Positions 1 through 8,854 of a stretch of DNA of 64,000 nt are shown in pieces. The notes beneath the pieces are model-generated. The model saw only the letters and a list, made by a program, of their open reading frames with translations. It made no database searches and had not been told where the DNA came from. How positions within the stretch are numbered: position 1 is the stretch's first letter; every line of letters starts with the position of its first letter. Source of the DNA: Corynebacterium sp. P4-C1 (GTDB lineage Bacteria; Actinomycetota; Actinomycetes; Mycobacteriales; Mycobacteriaceae); contig NZ_CP129966.1 in assembly GCF_030503595.1 (NCBI RefSeq), positions 1,922,001-1,986,000 on the forward strand. The letters run 5' to 3'. A program made the translations under genes and the position numbers.

Positions 1-42
1 TCCACGGCGGTGGTGACGTGGCGCCGGCACCGAGGGGAGTGA
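1..42 (+). other. possible 3' tail of an upstream gene
   Basis: One reading frame is open from the window edge to a TGA at 40-42 and would encode a C-terminal tail ending WRRHRGE. An efe-type permease (EfeU) would be a natural upstream neighbour of efeO/efeB, but thirteen codons cannot show identity. Positions 43-182 hold no gene that I can support. Confidence 0.25.
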
Positions 43-182
43 GCGCTGGGCACCTGTGAATGTCGCTCTACCTGTTGCAGGGTTTCTGGAAGCAGGTTTT
101 AATTTTCGGTGGAAGTCACTGGCACGTACTTGCTCGCCACCTTTCGTTTCCTCTAGCTGTCAAACTTTGAAAGCCACAACAG

Positions 183-2141
183 ATGAAACTTCGTTCTTGT
201 GCCCTGGCGACCTGTGCTGCAGCTGTCGCCACCTCTTTGTTCCCGGCAGTGGCTGAGGCCGCTACGACCACCCCGATTGAACACGTTGTGGTCATCTACT
301 CGGAGAACATCTCCTTCGACCACTACTTTGCTACCTACCCGAACGCCCTCAACGTCGAGGGCGAGAAGCTGCAGGGCAGCGACAAGCAGGCCCCGAAGTT
401 CGAAGCCAAACCGGACACCCCGAAGGCCACCAACCTGGAAAACGCTAACCTGCTCGGGGACGCGAACCCGAACACCGTGAAGCCGTTCCGCCTCACCCCG
501 GAGCAGGCGGTGACCGTTGACCAGAATCACCACTACGACGCTGAGCAGGAAGCGTACAACGGCGGCAAGATGAACAAGTTCGCCGAGACGGTGTCCAGTG
601 ACGTGGATAAGAAGAACAACGGCTACTACGCAACGCCTGGTCTGACCATGGGCTACTACGACGGCAACACGGTCACCGGGATGTGGAACTACGCGCAGAA
701 CTTCTCGCTGAATGACAACAGCTACTCCACCATCTTCGGCCCCTCGACGCCGGGCGCGTTGAACCTGATTTCGGGCACGGTTGCTGGCAGCACGTCCCAC
801 GATCCGGCGACAGGCGAGCAGAAGACCATCACCCCGGGCGAGAACCACGCGCTCGCCGGCGTGTCCGAAGACGGCAAGACAGCAACGGTTGTCGGCGACC
901 CGGACCCGCTTTACGACGACTGCTCCAACGACTCCTCCTCCTCGACCGACGAGGTCTCTGTTCTACATTCGAGGAACATTGGCGACCAGCTCAACGAGAA
1001 GGATGTGACCTGGGGTTGGTTCCAGGGCGGATTCCGCCCGACCGAGGAGGCGACCTCCGATTCGCGCGCACGCTGCGGTTCCTCCCACACCACGCTGACC
1101 GGTCAGAACCAGACGGACTACAACCCACACCACCAGCCGTTCCAGTACTACGCGTCGACGGCGAACCCGCACCACCTGCCGCCGTCAAGCCCCGACATGA
1201 TCGGTAAGACCGACCAGGCGAACCATCAGTACGATCTCGAGGACTTCGACACCGCGATCGAGAAGGGCAACCTCCCGGCTGTCTCCTTCCTCAAGGCGTC
1301 GAACTACCAGGACGGCCACGCCGCATACTCCAACCCGCTCGATGAGCAGACTTTCATCACCCACTACGTCAATGAGCTGCAGAACTCCGACGCATGGGAC
1401 AAGACCGCGGTGATTGTCGCGTATGACGACTCTGACGGTTGGTACGACCACAAGGCTCCGGAGATCCTCAACGGTTCGAACGACGAGCACTTCGACAAAG
1501 AGATCTGCACCGAGGCTGCCAAGAAGGTTGGCATCGCCGACGACCAGCACGGCCAATGTGGCCCTGGTACCCGCCAGCCGCTGCTGGTGATCTCCCCGTA
1601 CTCCATGGTCAACCACCTTGACTCCACGTACACGGAGCAGACCTCGATTACCAAGTTCATTCAGGACAACTGGGAACTCGGCCGTCTCGGCGGCATCGCC
1701 TTCGACGAGCGTGCCGGCGAGCTGAACAACATGTTTGACTTCAACGGCGAGAAGGCGCCGAAGCTCTTCCTGAACGAGACTGACGGCACCGTCGCGAACG
1801 ACTATGCGTCCGTCGAGCGTGTGGATAATTCTTCCCGCGAGTCCACGAACCTCAAGGATGTCGCCGAGGGCATGAACGACCCGAAGGCCACCGAGGACGG
1901 CGTGCCGGAGTACACCATGCTCACGCAGGAGAACTCCAAGAACGCCAAGGACTCAGTGCAGAACGAGAAGGACGGTGCCGAGGCCGGTGATTCCGAGCAG
2001 CAGGACGCGGAGGAAGGCTCGAACGTGGGTAAGACGATCATCTGGATCGTCCTGGCCGCAATCTTGCTGGGAATCATCATTTGGTTGATCTCGCGCAACC
2101 GCAAGACCGGCACCTCGAGCACGAAGGCGCCACGCGCCTAA
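183..2141 (+). CDS. secreted, membrane-anchored phosphoesterase (phospholipase C / acid phosphatase family)
   Basis: 652 aa with a Sec signal peptide at residues 1-26 (MKLRSCALAT..., cleavage near AEA-ATT). The mature protein opens with HVVVIYSENISFDHYF, the metal-binding signature of the PF04185 phosphoesterase family that includes phospholipase C and AcpA-type acid phosphatases. Later acidic and His-rich segments (AYDDSDGWYDHKAP) fit the rest of the active site. A C-terminal helix (IIWIVLAAILLGIIIWLI) followed by basic residues should anchor it in the membrane facing outwards. It lies 31 bp before efeO, so it may share that transcript. The family is clear, but whether the substrate is a phospholipid or a phosphomonoester cannot be told. 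Confidence 0.85.
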   Translation: MKLRSCALATCAAAVATSLFPAVAEAATTTPIEHVVVIYSENISFDHYFATYPNALNVEGEKLQGSDKQAPKFEAKPDTPKATNLENANLLGDANPNTVKPFRLTPEQAVTVDQNHHYDAEQEAYNGGKMNKFAETVSSDVDKKNNGYYATPGLTMGYYDGNTVTGMWNYAQNFSLNDNSYSTIFGPSTPGALNLISGTVAGSTSHDPATGEQKTITPGENHALAGVSEDGKTATVVGDPDPLYDDCSNDSSSSTDEVSVLHSRNIGDQLNEKDVTWGWFQGGFRPTEEATSDSRARCGSSHTTLTGQNQTDYNPHHQPFQYYASTANPHHLPPSSPDMIGKTDQANHQYDLEDFDTAIEKGNLPAVSFLKASNYQDGHAAYSNPLDEQTFITHYVNELQNSDAWDKTAVIVAYDDSDGWYDHKAPEILNGSNDEHFDKEICTEAAKKVGIADDQHGQCGPGTRQPLLVISPYSMVNHLDSTYTEQTSITKFIQDNWELGRLGGIAFDERAGELNNMFDFNGEKAPKLFLNETDGTVANDYASVERVDNSSRESTNLKDVAEGMNDPKATEDGVPEYTMLTQENSKNAKDSVQNEKDGAEAGDSEQQDAEEGSNVGKTIIWIVLAAILLGIIIWLISRNRKTGTSSTKAPRA

Positions 2142-2172
2142 ACGCGCATCAAGCAGCGCAGGCAACTAAAGG

Positions 2173-3363
2173 ATGAAGATAGCCCGGATCACCTCAGCAG
2201 TTCTCGCGGCCGCCGTTCTCGGCCCGTTCGCCGTGGCGTGCGGGTCCCCCGACACGGAGACACCGCTCGCCACTGAGTCGACGGACAGTGCGTCACGCGG
2301 CACCGCGTCCGCGGCTCCTGCGGAAACAGCAGCTGAGGGATCCGGGCTGACCCTTGACATCCGCAGCACGCACGCGTGCCCGCAGCCGGGCGACATTTTG
2401 GATCCGGCGGGTCAGGCGGACTGGATGATCAACAACACCTCCGGTTCCGCGCTGACCATGTACGTCGCCGACGACGAGGGCTACGCGTACCAGGTTCTCG
2501 AGCGCATCGGCACCCCCGCCAAGCGTGATTGGCAGCCCAAACTCCAGGACGGGACGTACCACTTAGCCTGCGTCTTCCATAACAGTCCGACGATCAACTC
2601 GAAGAATTTCCGCGTCACCGGTTCGGACATCAATGACACCCCCAAGATGGCCCCCATCACCGACCGGGAGATCTCCGAGGTCTCGGTCACTCAGGCAGCG
2701 TCCCAAAAGAAGAGGTTGCCGGAGCTCGCGGATGCCGCGCACGCGCTTGTCGACGCAACACGATCCTCCGACCGCGCCACCGCACAGCGCGCATATCTCG
2801 ACTACCTGGAGCTCTACCGCTCCTTCGACGACTCCAACGACGAATGGCCGGGGCCGGAATTGGACGGCTACGCCGACGTGGAAAAGCTGCTCTACTCGGA
2901 TCAGGATGTCTCTGCAGCGACTAAGCCAGCAGCAGACCTCGCTAAAGCTGTCGACGGAACAGTGAAGGTGCTGGATTCGTCCCACTTCGCCATCGCCACG
3001 CCGGAATACGGTCTGCGGACCCACGAGGTGATGGAGGAATTCGAGCGCTTTGACATGCGCGGCGAAAGAGATTTTGGTGCCCACGCACTACCTGTGGCTC
3101 TGCGGGGCGACGTGGCATCGACCAGGATGTCCCTCGATCCGCTCAAAGACCTTGTCGAGGACCGCGGGCTCGACACCGCGCCGATCTACGAGCAGCTCGA
3201 CGAGCTTGACGCACTGGCCGACGAATTCGACGCGAAATACGACATCGCCTACGCCGATTGGGAGCAGGAAGACCGCCTGCGGCTGCAAGCCGCGGTGGGC
3301 AACGTCAACGAGCTGCTTGCTCCCGTCGCCACAATGACAGTGATTCGGAGGATGGACGAGTGA
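2173..3363 (+). CDS. efeO: EfeO-like iron-uptake lipoprotein (cupredoxin plus M75 domains)
   Basis: 396 aa lipoprotein with lipobox AVA-C23. A cupredoxin-like domain covers roughly residues 50-155, and an imelysin/M75 domain follows (about 165-390) with the HEVMEEF signature matching the HxxxE iron-site motif of EfeO. In the EfeUOB system the periplasmic EfeO binds iron and works with the EfeB peroxidase and the EfeU permease. The stop codon overlaps the efeB start (GTGA), so the two are translationally coupled. No EfeU gene lies between or after them here; it could lie left of the window. Confidence 0.88.
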   Translation: MKIARITSAVLAAAVLGPFAVACGSPDTETPLATESTDSASRGTASAAPAETAAEGSGLTLDIRSTHACPQPGDILDPAGQADWMINNTSGSALTMYVADDEGYAYQVLERIGTPAKRDWQPKLQDGTYHLACVFHNSPTINSKNFRVTGSDINDTPKMAPITDREISEVSVTQAASQKKRLPELADAAHALVDATRSSDRATAQRAYLDYLELYRSFDDSNDEWPGPELDGYADVEKLLYSDQDVSAATKPAADLAKAVDGTVKVLDSSHFAIATPEYGLRTHEVMEEFERFDMRGERDFGAHALPVALRGDVASTRMSLDPLKDLVEDRGLDTAPIYEQLDELDALADEFDAKYDIAYADWEQEDRLRLQAAVGNVNELLAPVATMTVIRRMDE

Positions 3364-4607
3364 ACTGCCCCCATAACTTTTCCCGTCGTAGTTTTCTGAC
3401 CGGGCTGGCGGCATCGGCCGCGGTGAGCGCATCGGCGGCATCGGCAGGCGGTGCTCAGGCACGCCCAGCTGACGCGGAGGCCAGAGGCTCCTCCGCAGAG
3501 CCGCATGATGGAGGGGGCTACGAATTCCACGGTGAGCACCAACAAGGTATTGCTACCCTGCCACAAAAGTACTGCGAAGTGCTTGCACTGGACATTCAAA
3601 GCACGGGCAAAGGCCAACAGGAACTCGAGGACCTGCTGAAGACCATCACCGACCGCGCCCGATTCCTCACTGTCGGTGGTACGACCCCGCCCGATGGAAT
3701 CGCCTTCCCGGCCAATGACTCCGGCGACCTGGGGCCCGTGCTGCCCACCGACAATTTGACCGTCACGCTTGGCGTGGGGGAGAGCCTTTTCGATGATCGC
3801 TTTGGTTTGTTATCGAAAAAGCCCGCCCACTTGCTGAAGATGGAGGCGTTCGAGGACGACACACTTGACAGCGACCTCTGCCACGGCGACCTCCTTCTCC
3901 AACTGTGCGCCGATCAGCATGACACGGTGCTGCACGCCTCCCGTGACATTCTCCGGCACACGCGCGGTGCTGCCGCCGTGCGGTGGCGCCAGACCGGTTA
4001 CATGAACGAACCGCGCCCGTCCGGCACCCAACGCAACCACTTCGGTTTCAAAGACGGCATAGTCAACCCAGCAGAAGAGGACTTCAACTCGCTCGTGTGG
4101 GCGGGGTCCGACGAGCCGGAATGGGCAACAGGCGGCAGCTACATGGTGGTCCGGCTCATCGCCATGTACACGGAATTCTGGGACCGCATCTCCATGGCGG
4201 AGCAAGAGCAGATCTTCGGCCGCACCCGCGCCACCGGCGGGCCACTTTCAGGCGGAGACGAGTACGCCGGACCCAATTATCTGGACGACGCCGCCGGAGA
4301 TGTCATCCCTGTCGACGCCCACATCCGGCTTGCCAACCCACGCACACCGGAGACCGCCAACCAACTTATGCTCCGTAGGCCCTACAACTACGACAACGGA
4401 GTCCGCGACAACGGGACCGTCGGTGTCGGTCAGATCTTCATCAGCTTCCAGCAAGACCTGGAGCGGCAGTTCATCACCGTCCAGGAACGCCTCGCCGGCG
4501 AGCCGCTGGCCGACTACATCCGCCCGTACGGAGGCGGCTATTTCTACGCGCTGCCCGGAGTCAAAGACGAATCAGATTTCTTCGGCAGTGCGCTCATCGG
4601 GCGCTAA
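3360..4607 (+). CDS. efeB: EfeB-like Tat-exported DyP-type heme peroxidase
   Basis: 415 aa starting at a GTG that overlaps the efeO stop. This start gives a short N-region with the twin-arginine motif SRRSFLTGL and a hydrophobic stretch, as expected for a Tat substrate; an upstream in-frame start would bury the motif. The DyP signature GFKDG (in HFGFKDGIVNP) and the downstream DAHIRLANP segment with the candidate proximal His are present. EfeB oxidises ferrous iron or acts on heme outside the cytoplasm. Length and motif order match the family. Confidence 0.9.
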   Translation: MNCPHNFSRRSFLTGLAASAAVSASAASAGGAQARPADAEARGSSAEPHDGGGYEFHGEHQQGIATLPQKYCEVLALDIQSTGKGQQELEDLLKTITDRARFLTVGGTTPPDGIAFPANDSGDLGPVLPTDNLTVTLGVGESLFDDRFGLLSKKPAHLLKMEAFEDDTLDSDLCHGDLLLQLCADQHDTVLHASRDILRHTRGAAAVRWRQTGYMNEPRPSGTQRNHFGFKDGIVNPAEEDFNSLVWAGSDEPEWATGGSYMVVRLIAMYTEFWDRISMAEQEQIFGRTRATGGPLSGGDEYAGPNYLDDAAGDVIPVDAHIRLANPRTPETANQLMLRRPYNYDNGVRDNGTVGVGQIFISFQQDLERQFITVQERLAGEPLADYIRPYGGGYFYALPGVKDESDFFGSALIGR

Positions 4608-4615
4608 AACCGACA

Positions 4616-4672
4616 CGACGAAACTGACCCCAGCCCGCGCAGAGGAGGCGGGGGCTGGGGTCAGTTTCGTCG
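4616..4672. terminator. bidirectional terminator between efeB and pqo
   Basis: A 21-bp perfect stem (4616-4636 paired with 4652-4672) with a 15-nt loop lies between the convergent ends of efeB and pqo. The core is CCCCAGCCC / GGGCTGGGG flanked by AAACTGA/TCAGTTT, so it gives a T-rich 3' side in both directions. The right foot of the stem, CGTCG, is also the first half of one copy of the 11-mer described separately. Confidence 0.85.
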
Positions 4673-4695
4673 ATAAGCGGAGCGGTGCGTGCGAT

Positions 4696-6447
4696 CTAGA
4701 ACTCGATCGCCGCTGCGCCGCGGATATTGCGGAGGTTGGAGCGGGCGAGTTCGACCATGTTGCCGATGCCGCCTTCCAAGACCGTCTTCACCGCGGATTC
4801 GGAGAAGCCCTTGATCATGGTCCAGTCGAAGTTCGGCGGCAGGGACAGCGCATCCGGGTCGGTGACGATGTCCACGAGCACCGGGCCGTCGTGTGCCAGA
4901 GCCTTTTTCAGGGTCTTCTCCAGATCCTGCGGCTTTTCCACACGGAAGGACGTGATGCCCACCGCCTCCGCGATCGCCGCGTAATTCACGCCGTCGTGGT
5001 CGGTCTCGAATTCCCTCAAGCCGGCGACCATCATCTCCAGCTTGACCATGCCGAGGCTGGAATTGTTGAACACCACCATCTTCACGGGCAGGTCGTGCTG
5101 CTTCACGGTGATCAACTCACTGAGCAGCATAGACAGTCCGCCGTCGCCGGAGAAGGTGATCACCTGGCGGTCGCGGTCCGCCGCCTGTCCTCCGATGGCC
5201 TGCGGGAGGGCGTTGGCCATGGTGCCGTGGCGGAAGGAAGCCAGCTCCTCCTTCTCGCCGTTCGGGGTGATGTAGCGGGCGCCCCACACATTGCACATGC
5301 CGGTATCGACGGTGAACAAGGCATTGTCGTCGGCGAGCCCGTCGATAAGCTGCGCGACGTACTCCGGGTGGATCGGCGTGGCCTTCTCCTTCTTGCCGTA
5401 ATTCTCGATCACGGTCTCCAGAAGGTGTGCGTGCTCCTTGAGCATCTTGTCCAGGAACGTGCGGTCCTTCTTCTCCTCGACGTGCGGGAGAATATTCTCG
5501 ATGACGCTCTTCACATCGCCGACTACCGGGTACTTCACGTTGGTGCGGCGGCCGATGTTCTCGCCCTTGATGTCCACCTGAGCGACATTCTTGGTGGGCA
5601 GCCAGTCGTTGTACGGGAAATCCGTGCCCAGCATGATGAGCAGGTCGGCCTCGTGGGAGGCCTGGTAGCACGCGCCGTAACCGAGCAGGCCGTTCATGCC
5701 CACGTCGAAGGGGTTGTCGTGCTGGATGTGCATCTTGCCGCCGAAGGAGTGGCCGATCGGGGACTTGATCTTCTCCGCGAGCTGCAGCACCTCCTCGCGG
5801 GCGTTGGCGGTGCCCACACCGCAGAAGAGCGTAACGCTGTCCGCCTCGTTAATGGCTTGCACGAGCTTCGCTGCCTCGGCCGGGTCCGGGAAGACGCGCT
5901 TGTCGTCGCCGCGGGCGATGCTGGACTCCAGCACCGGCATGTCCTCGGCGTTCTGGCTCGCGATATCTCCCGGCATGACGAAGACGGACACGCCCTTGCC
6001 AGCCATCGTGGACTGGATGGCGTTGTGCAGGATGCGGGCGCCCTGCGCCGCGGAATTGGCCATCTCGCAGTAGCCGGAGCACTCCTGGAAGATCTTCTCC
6101 GGGTGCGTCTCCTGGAAGAACTTGGAGCCGATCTCCTGGCTCGGAATGTGCGAGGCGATAGCCAAAAGCTTGGCACCGTTGCGGTGCGAGTCGTACAGGC
6201 CCTGGATCAGGTGGGTGTTGCCGGGGCCGCAGGATGCCGCGCACACCGCCAGCTCACCGGTCACCAGGGACTCGGCGCCGGCGGCGAATGCGGCTGCTTC
6301 TTCGTTGCGGACGTGAATCCACTCAATATTCGAGTGCGCGACTGCGTCCGATACCGGGTTGAGCGAGTCGCCGACGAGGCCGTAAATTCGCTTCACGCCG
6401 TTGCGCTCTAGGGTCTCCACGATCTGCTTCGCGAAGTCTTTCGCCAT
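4696..6447 (-). CDS. pqo: pyruvate:quinone oxidoreductase (pyruvate dehydrogenase, quinone)
   Basis: 583 aa thiamine-diphosphate flavoenzyme that oxidatively decarboxylates pyruvate to acetate and passes electrons to the quinone pool at the membrane. Visible features are the N-terminal PYR domain (GLVGDSLNP, catalytic-type Glu in RNEEAAAFAAGAE), a central FAD-type domain, and the ThDP motif GDGGLSM...NNSSLGM. Start ATG at 6447 was chosen because GGAGG lies directly upstream, and the longer open frame adds 27 basic residues unlike the family. Length matches corynebacterial Pqo. It is monocistronic and convergent with efeB. Confidence 0.93.
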   Translation of the reverse strand: MAKDFAKQIVETLERNGVKRIYGLVGDSLNPVSDAVAHSNIEWIHVRNEEAAAFAAGAESLVTGELAVCAASCGPGNTHLIQGLYDSHRNGAKLLAIASHIPSQEIGSKFFQETHPEKIFQECSGYCEMANSAAQGARILHNAIQSTMAGKGVSVFVMPGDIASQNAEDMPVLESSIARGDDKRVFPDPAEAAKLVQAINEADSVTLFCGVGTANAREEVLQLAEKIKSPIGHSFGGKMHIQHDNPFDVGMNGLLGYGACYQASHEADLLIMLGTDFPYNDWLPTKNVAQVDIKGENIGRRTNVKYPVVGDVKSVIENILPHVEEKKDRTFLDKMLKEHAHLLETVIENYGKKEKATPIHPEYVAQLIDGLADDNALFTVDTGMCNVWGARYITPNGEKEELASFRHGTMANALPQAIGGQAADRDRQVITFSGDGGLSMLLSELITVKQHDLPVKMVVFNNSSLGMVKLEMMVAGLREFETDHDGVNYAAIAEAVGITSFRVEKPQDLEKTLKKALAHDGPVLVDIVTDPDALSLPPNFDWTMIKGFSESAVKTVLEGGIGNMVELARSNLRNIRGAAAIEF

Positions 6448-6484
6448 TTTTCCTCCATTTATGCGTTTTGATTTACGGCACCCT

Positions 6485-6490
6485 AGTGTA
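6485..6490 (-). promoter_or_regulatory. candidate -10 box of pqo
   Basis: On the minus strand the sequence TACACT lies about 38 nt upstream of the pqo ATG and fits the corynebacterial TANNNT consensus. No convincing -35 hexamer is seen. Confidence 0.45.
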
Positions 6491-6546
6491 CGCTTATTTC
6501 TTTTCCTGCCCCGCCAGCTGGAACTCACCCCGCTCTGGCCGGCGCG

Positions 6547-7722
6547 TTAGCCGCGCGCTGCCTCAGCGAGCGCCCGCAGCATCGCCTTGTCGCTGTAGTA
6601 ATCGGTGTGGCCGCCCCAGACACCCGGCACGCTCTCCGCGCCGAAGCGCGCAGAACCCGGGTCGTGCCCGTGCAGCGCGGCCAACGGGGAGCGCAACAGC
6701 AGGATCGGGTCCGCGGGCGAATCCGCGACCGTGACAGACGGGTCGTCCCCGAACAGTTTCAGGTCGTCGGCGCTGCTCGCGCCCACACCCGGGGAGCCCA
6801 CGAGGAAGAGATGGTCGGCGAAGAGCCCGTACTCCTCGGCAGCGCGGGCCGCTACCACCGAGCCGTAGGAATGGCCCACCACGACCTTGCGGGAATCGGG
6901 GAACCGCTCCTCCAGCGCGTACTGGAAAGCCGACAAGTCGTCGGCGCCGGCCGCCGCGGCGCTGCGCCCCATTCCTTCGTACAGCGTCGGGGGAGGGGAG
7001 TAGCCCTGCCACACCACGGCCGCCCCGCCGGTGGCGGCCGCGACCGCTTGGGCTTCCTCGAGAACCGTGTCGAATTTCTCCGGCTCGCCCGAGCCCACCC
7101 CGGAGACCACAGTGGTGATGGACTGCGGCGGGATCGGCTCGCCGTCGGCGTCCAGCTCGGCGCCCACCATCACGGTGTACCCGTCCGGTCCGCCCTCCAG
7201 GACGACGCCGCCGGCGTCCTCCACCGCTCGGCGCACGGACGCTGGCGCGGAGGAGAGTTGCTCCGCGCTGATCTGGGAAAGCGGGGTGTCCGGGTGGAAG
7301 ACCAAACGGTCGATATCCTGCTCGTGCTTCAGCATGCAGGCACCGTCCACGGCGGCGGCGCAGGACTGGTCTAGCAGCCGCTCCATGATGGAGATCGACG
7401 CCAGCATCCCCTGGTGGTACATCTGCGTCCCGGGCGGCAGCACCATGGAGAGTAAGGATTCCTTGGCTCTTTCGAAGATGTGCTGGGTGGCCGCCGCCTC
7501 TTCCAGGATCCCGGCCACATCCTCCATCATCTCGGCCGGGACGCCGATGGCGCGGCCCAGATCAGCCAGCACGTCCAGGCCGGTATCCGCCGCCTGGCCG
7601 GCGAGTCCGGCGTTGGAGATGGCGGTGCGGGTGCCTGCGGTGTCGTCGATACGCGAGCGCACAGCGTCCGCCGCCCGTCGCAACGCGTCTGCGCTCGCCG
7701 CTAATTCTGTTGTGACCAGCAT
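6547..7722 (-). CDS. DUF1023-type alpha/beta hydrolase
   Basis: 391 aa. The N-terminal ~110 residues are helical and resemble WXG100-like ESX-associated domains. The C-terminal half is an alpha/beta hydrolase of the DUF1023 class with nucleophile elbow GHSYGS, a preceding VVWQGYSPPP strand region and a late GGHTDYY segment that may supply the catalytic His. Substrate unknown. Its start ATG overlaps the stop of the small upstream gene (TAATG), so the two are co-translated. Such pairs are common in actinobacteria and are thought to be linked to type VII secretion, but no secretion genes are present here. Confidence 0.75.
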   Translation of the reverse strand: MLVTTELAASADALRRAADAVRSRIDDTAGTRTAISNAGLAGQAADTGLDVLADLGRAIGVPAEMMEDVAGILEEAAATQHIFERAKESLLSMVLPPGTQMYHQGMLASISIMERLLDQSCAAAVDGACMLKHEQDIDRLVFHPDTPLSQISAEQLSSAPASVRRAVEDAGGVVLEGGPDGYTVMVGAELDADGEPIPPQSITTVVSGVGSGEPEKFDTVLEEAQAVAAATGGAAVVWQGYSPPPTLYEGMGRSAAAAGADDLSAFQYALEERFPDSRKVVVGHSYGSVVAARAAEEYGLFADHLFLVGSPGVGASSADDLKLFGDDPSVTVADSPADPILLLRSPLAALHGHDPGSARFGAESVPGVWGGHTDYYSDKAMLRALAEAARG

Positions 7723-7979
7723 TATTTCCCCCTGAACGCCGCGGCGTGGTCGGCGTCGACACCGCGGACGGCGTCGGCGAAAGCAGACAGGTTCTCGGCG
7801 TGCGTGCGCACGCGCCGCGAGCGGGAATCCACCCCGTCGCGCAACGCGCCGTGGGCCCGCACAAGGGCGGCGGAGGTAAGACTCGGGGTGGCTAATTCAG
7901 TGAAGGTCGGGTCGGTCCAGTCGGGAAGGGTCGGTAGGTCGGTTGTCGGTGCCTGAACAAAATTCGTTGTGTCGTTCAT
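7722..7979 (-). CDS. small helical protein, ESX/EspC-like
   Basis: 85 aa, starting MNDTTNFVQAP. A proline-rich head is followed by two predicted helices (SAALVRAHGALRDGVDSRSRRV and HAENLSAFADAVRGVDADHAA), the size and layout of WXG100/EspC-type ESX-associated proteins. It overlaps the downstream DUF1023 hydrolase by one base, which supports a functional pair. No clear WXG motif is present, so the assignment rests on size, helical pattern and context. Confidence 0.55.
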   Translation of the reverse strand: MNDTTNFVQAPTTDLPTLPDWTDPTFTELATPSLTSAALVRAHGALRDGVDSRSRRVRTHAENLSAFADAVRGVDADHAAAFRGK

Positions 7980-8048
7980 GCCTCCAACGAAACGGCAACC
8001 AGGCCGCCCGCACAAGAGCCGGTGCGTGAACCTGTGGAATTTGAAAAG

Positions 8049-8063
8049 TTATCCACATACCCT
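8049..8063 (+). promoter_or_regulatory. DnaA-box consensus overlapping a leaderless promoter
   Basis: TTATCCACA at 8049-8057 matches the bacterial DnaA-box consensus at all nine positions. It abuts TACCCT (8058-8063), a TANNNT -10 box 8 nt before the ATG of the amidase gene. A single box with no AT-rich cluster does not make an origin; DnaA-dependent regulation or chance are both possible. Confidence 0.4.
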
Positions 8064-8071
8064 TGGTTGGC

Positions 8072-8854
8072 ATGCGTATTGGACTCGTGCAATTCACCGC
8101 CGGACCGGACACCGCCGACAACCTCACGGCGCTGTCCGGGCACATCCGCACCGCCGCGGACAAAGGCGCGACACTCATCGTGTGCCCCGAAGCCTCCTCC
8201 CAGGCATTCGAGTCCGGTCCGCTCCAGGACCAGGCCGAGGGGCTCGACGGGGCATTCGCGACCGGGCTGCGCCAGCTTGCCGACGAACTCGGCGTCACCA
8301 TCGTCGCCGGCATGTTCCGCCCCGGCGACGGCGGACGCGTGCGCAACACCGCACTGATCACAAACGGCCGCGACCTGCACGAAGGTTACGACAAAATCCA
8401 CGCCTTCGACACCGAGAGCTACCGCGAATCTGACAACGTTGAGCCCGGGACGGAGCTGCACACCTTCGGCCATGAAAGCGCGACGGTGGGCTGCGCCATC
8501 TGCTTCGACATCCGCTTCCCCGACCAATTCCAGGAGCTCGCCCGCCGCGGCGCCCATATTGTCGTCGTGCCCACCAGCTGGGCCGGAGGCGAAAACAAGG
8601 TCGAGGAGTGGACCGCTCTCACGCGCGCCCGCGCCCTCGATGCAGGCGTGTTCGTCCTCGCGCCCGACCAGGCCAATCCGGAAGGAGCTACGGGCGCCAC
8701 GTCGAATTCCGATCCGCTCGGTGTCGGCCACTCCATGGCCGTCGCCCCGAACGGCACGGTGCTCGCGCAAGGGGGATTCGACGAGGAGGTCATCGTCGTC
8801 GACATCGACCCCGCCGAGGCGACCCGCCGCCAAGCTGCTGTGCCGATCCTCTAG
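8072..8854 (+). CDS. nitrilase-superfamily carbon-nitrogen hydrolase (amidase)
   Basis: 260 aa. The Glu-Lys-Cys triad is visible: Glu in IVCPEASS, Lys in EGYDKIHAF and Cys in GCAICFDIRFP. The length and the DKIHAFD / CFDIRFP signatures fit the branch of the superfamily that holds omega-amidases and deaminated-glutathione amidases, but the exact amide substrate cannot be read. ATG 8072 is preferred over an in-frame TTG at 8063 because a TANNNT box lies 8 nt upstream, which suggests a leaderless transcript. It is convergent with the next gene, their ends overlapping by 4 bp. Confidence 0.85.
   Translation: MRIGLVQFTAGPDTADNLTALSGHIRTAADKGATLIVCPEASSQAFESGPLQDQAEGLDGAFATGLRQLADELGVTIVAGMFRPGDGGRVRNTALITNGRDLHEGYDKIHAFDTESYRESDNVEPGTELHTFGHESATVGCAICFDIRFPDQFQELARRGAHIVVVPTSWAGGENKVEEWTALTRARALDAGVFVLAPDQANPEGATGATSNSDPLGVGHSMAVAPNGTVLAQGGFDEEVIVVDIDPAEATRRQAAVPIL

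Noticed and set aside
4300-6411. 703-codon plus-strand open frame opposite pqo
   Set aside because: It is the antisense shadow of a clear ThDP enzyme; no family resemblance and no start context beyond efeB.
8049-8057. Replication origin at the DnaA box
   Set aside because: Only one box, no AT-rich unwinding region and no dnaA/dnaN nearby.
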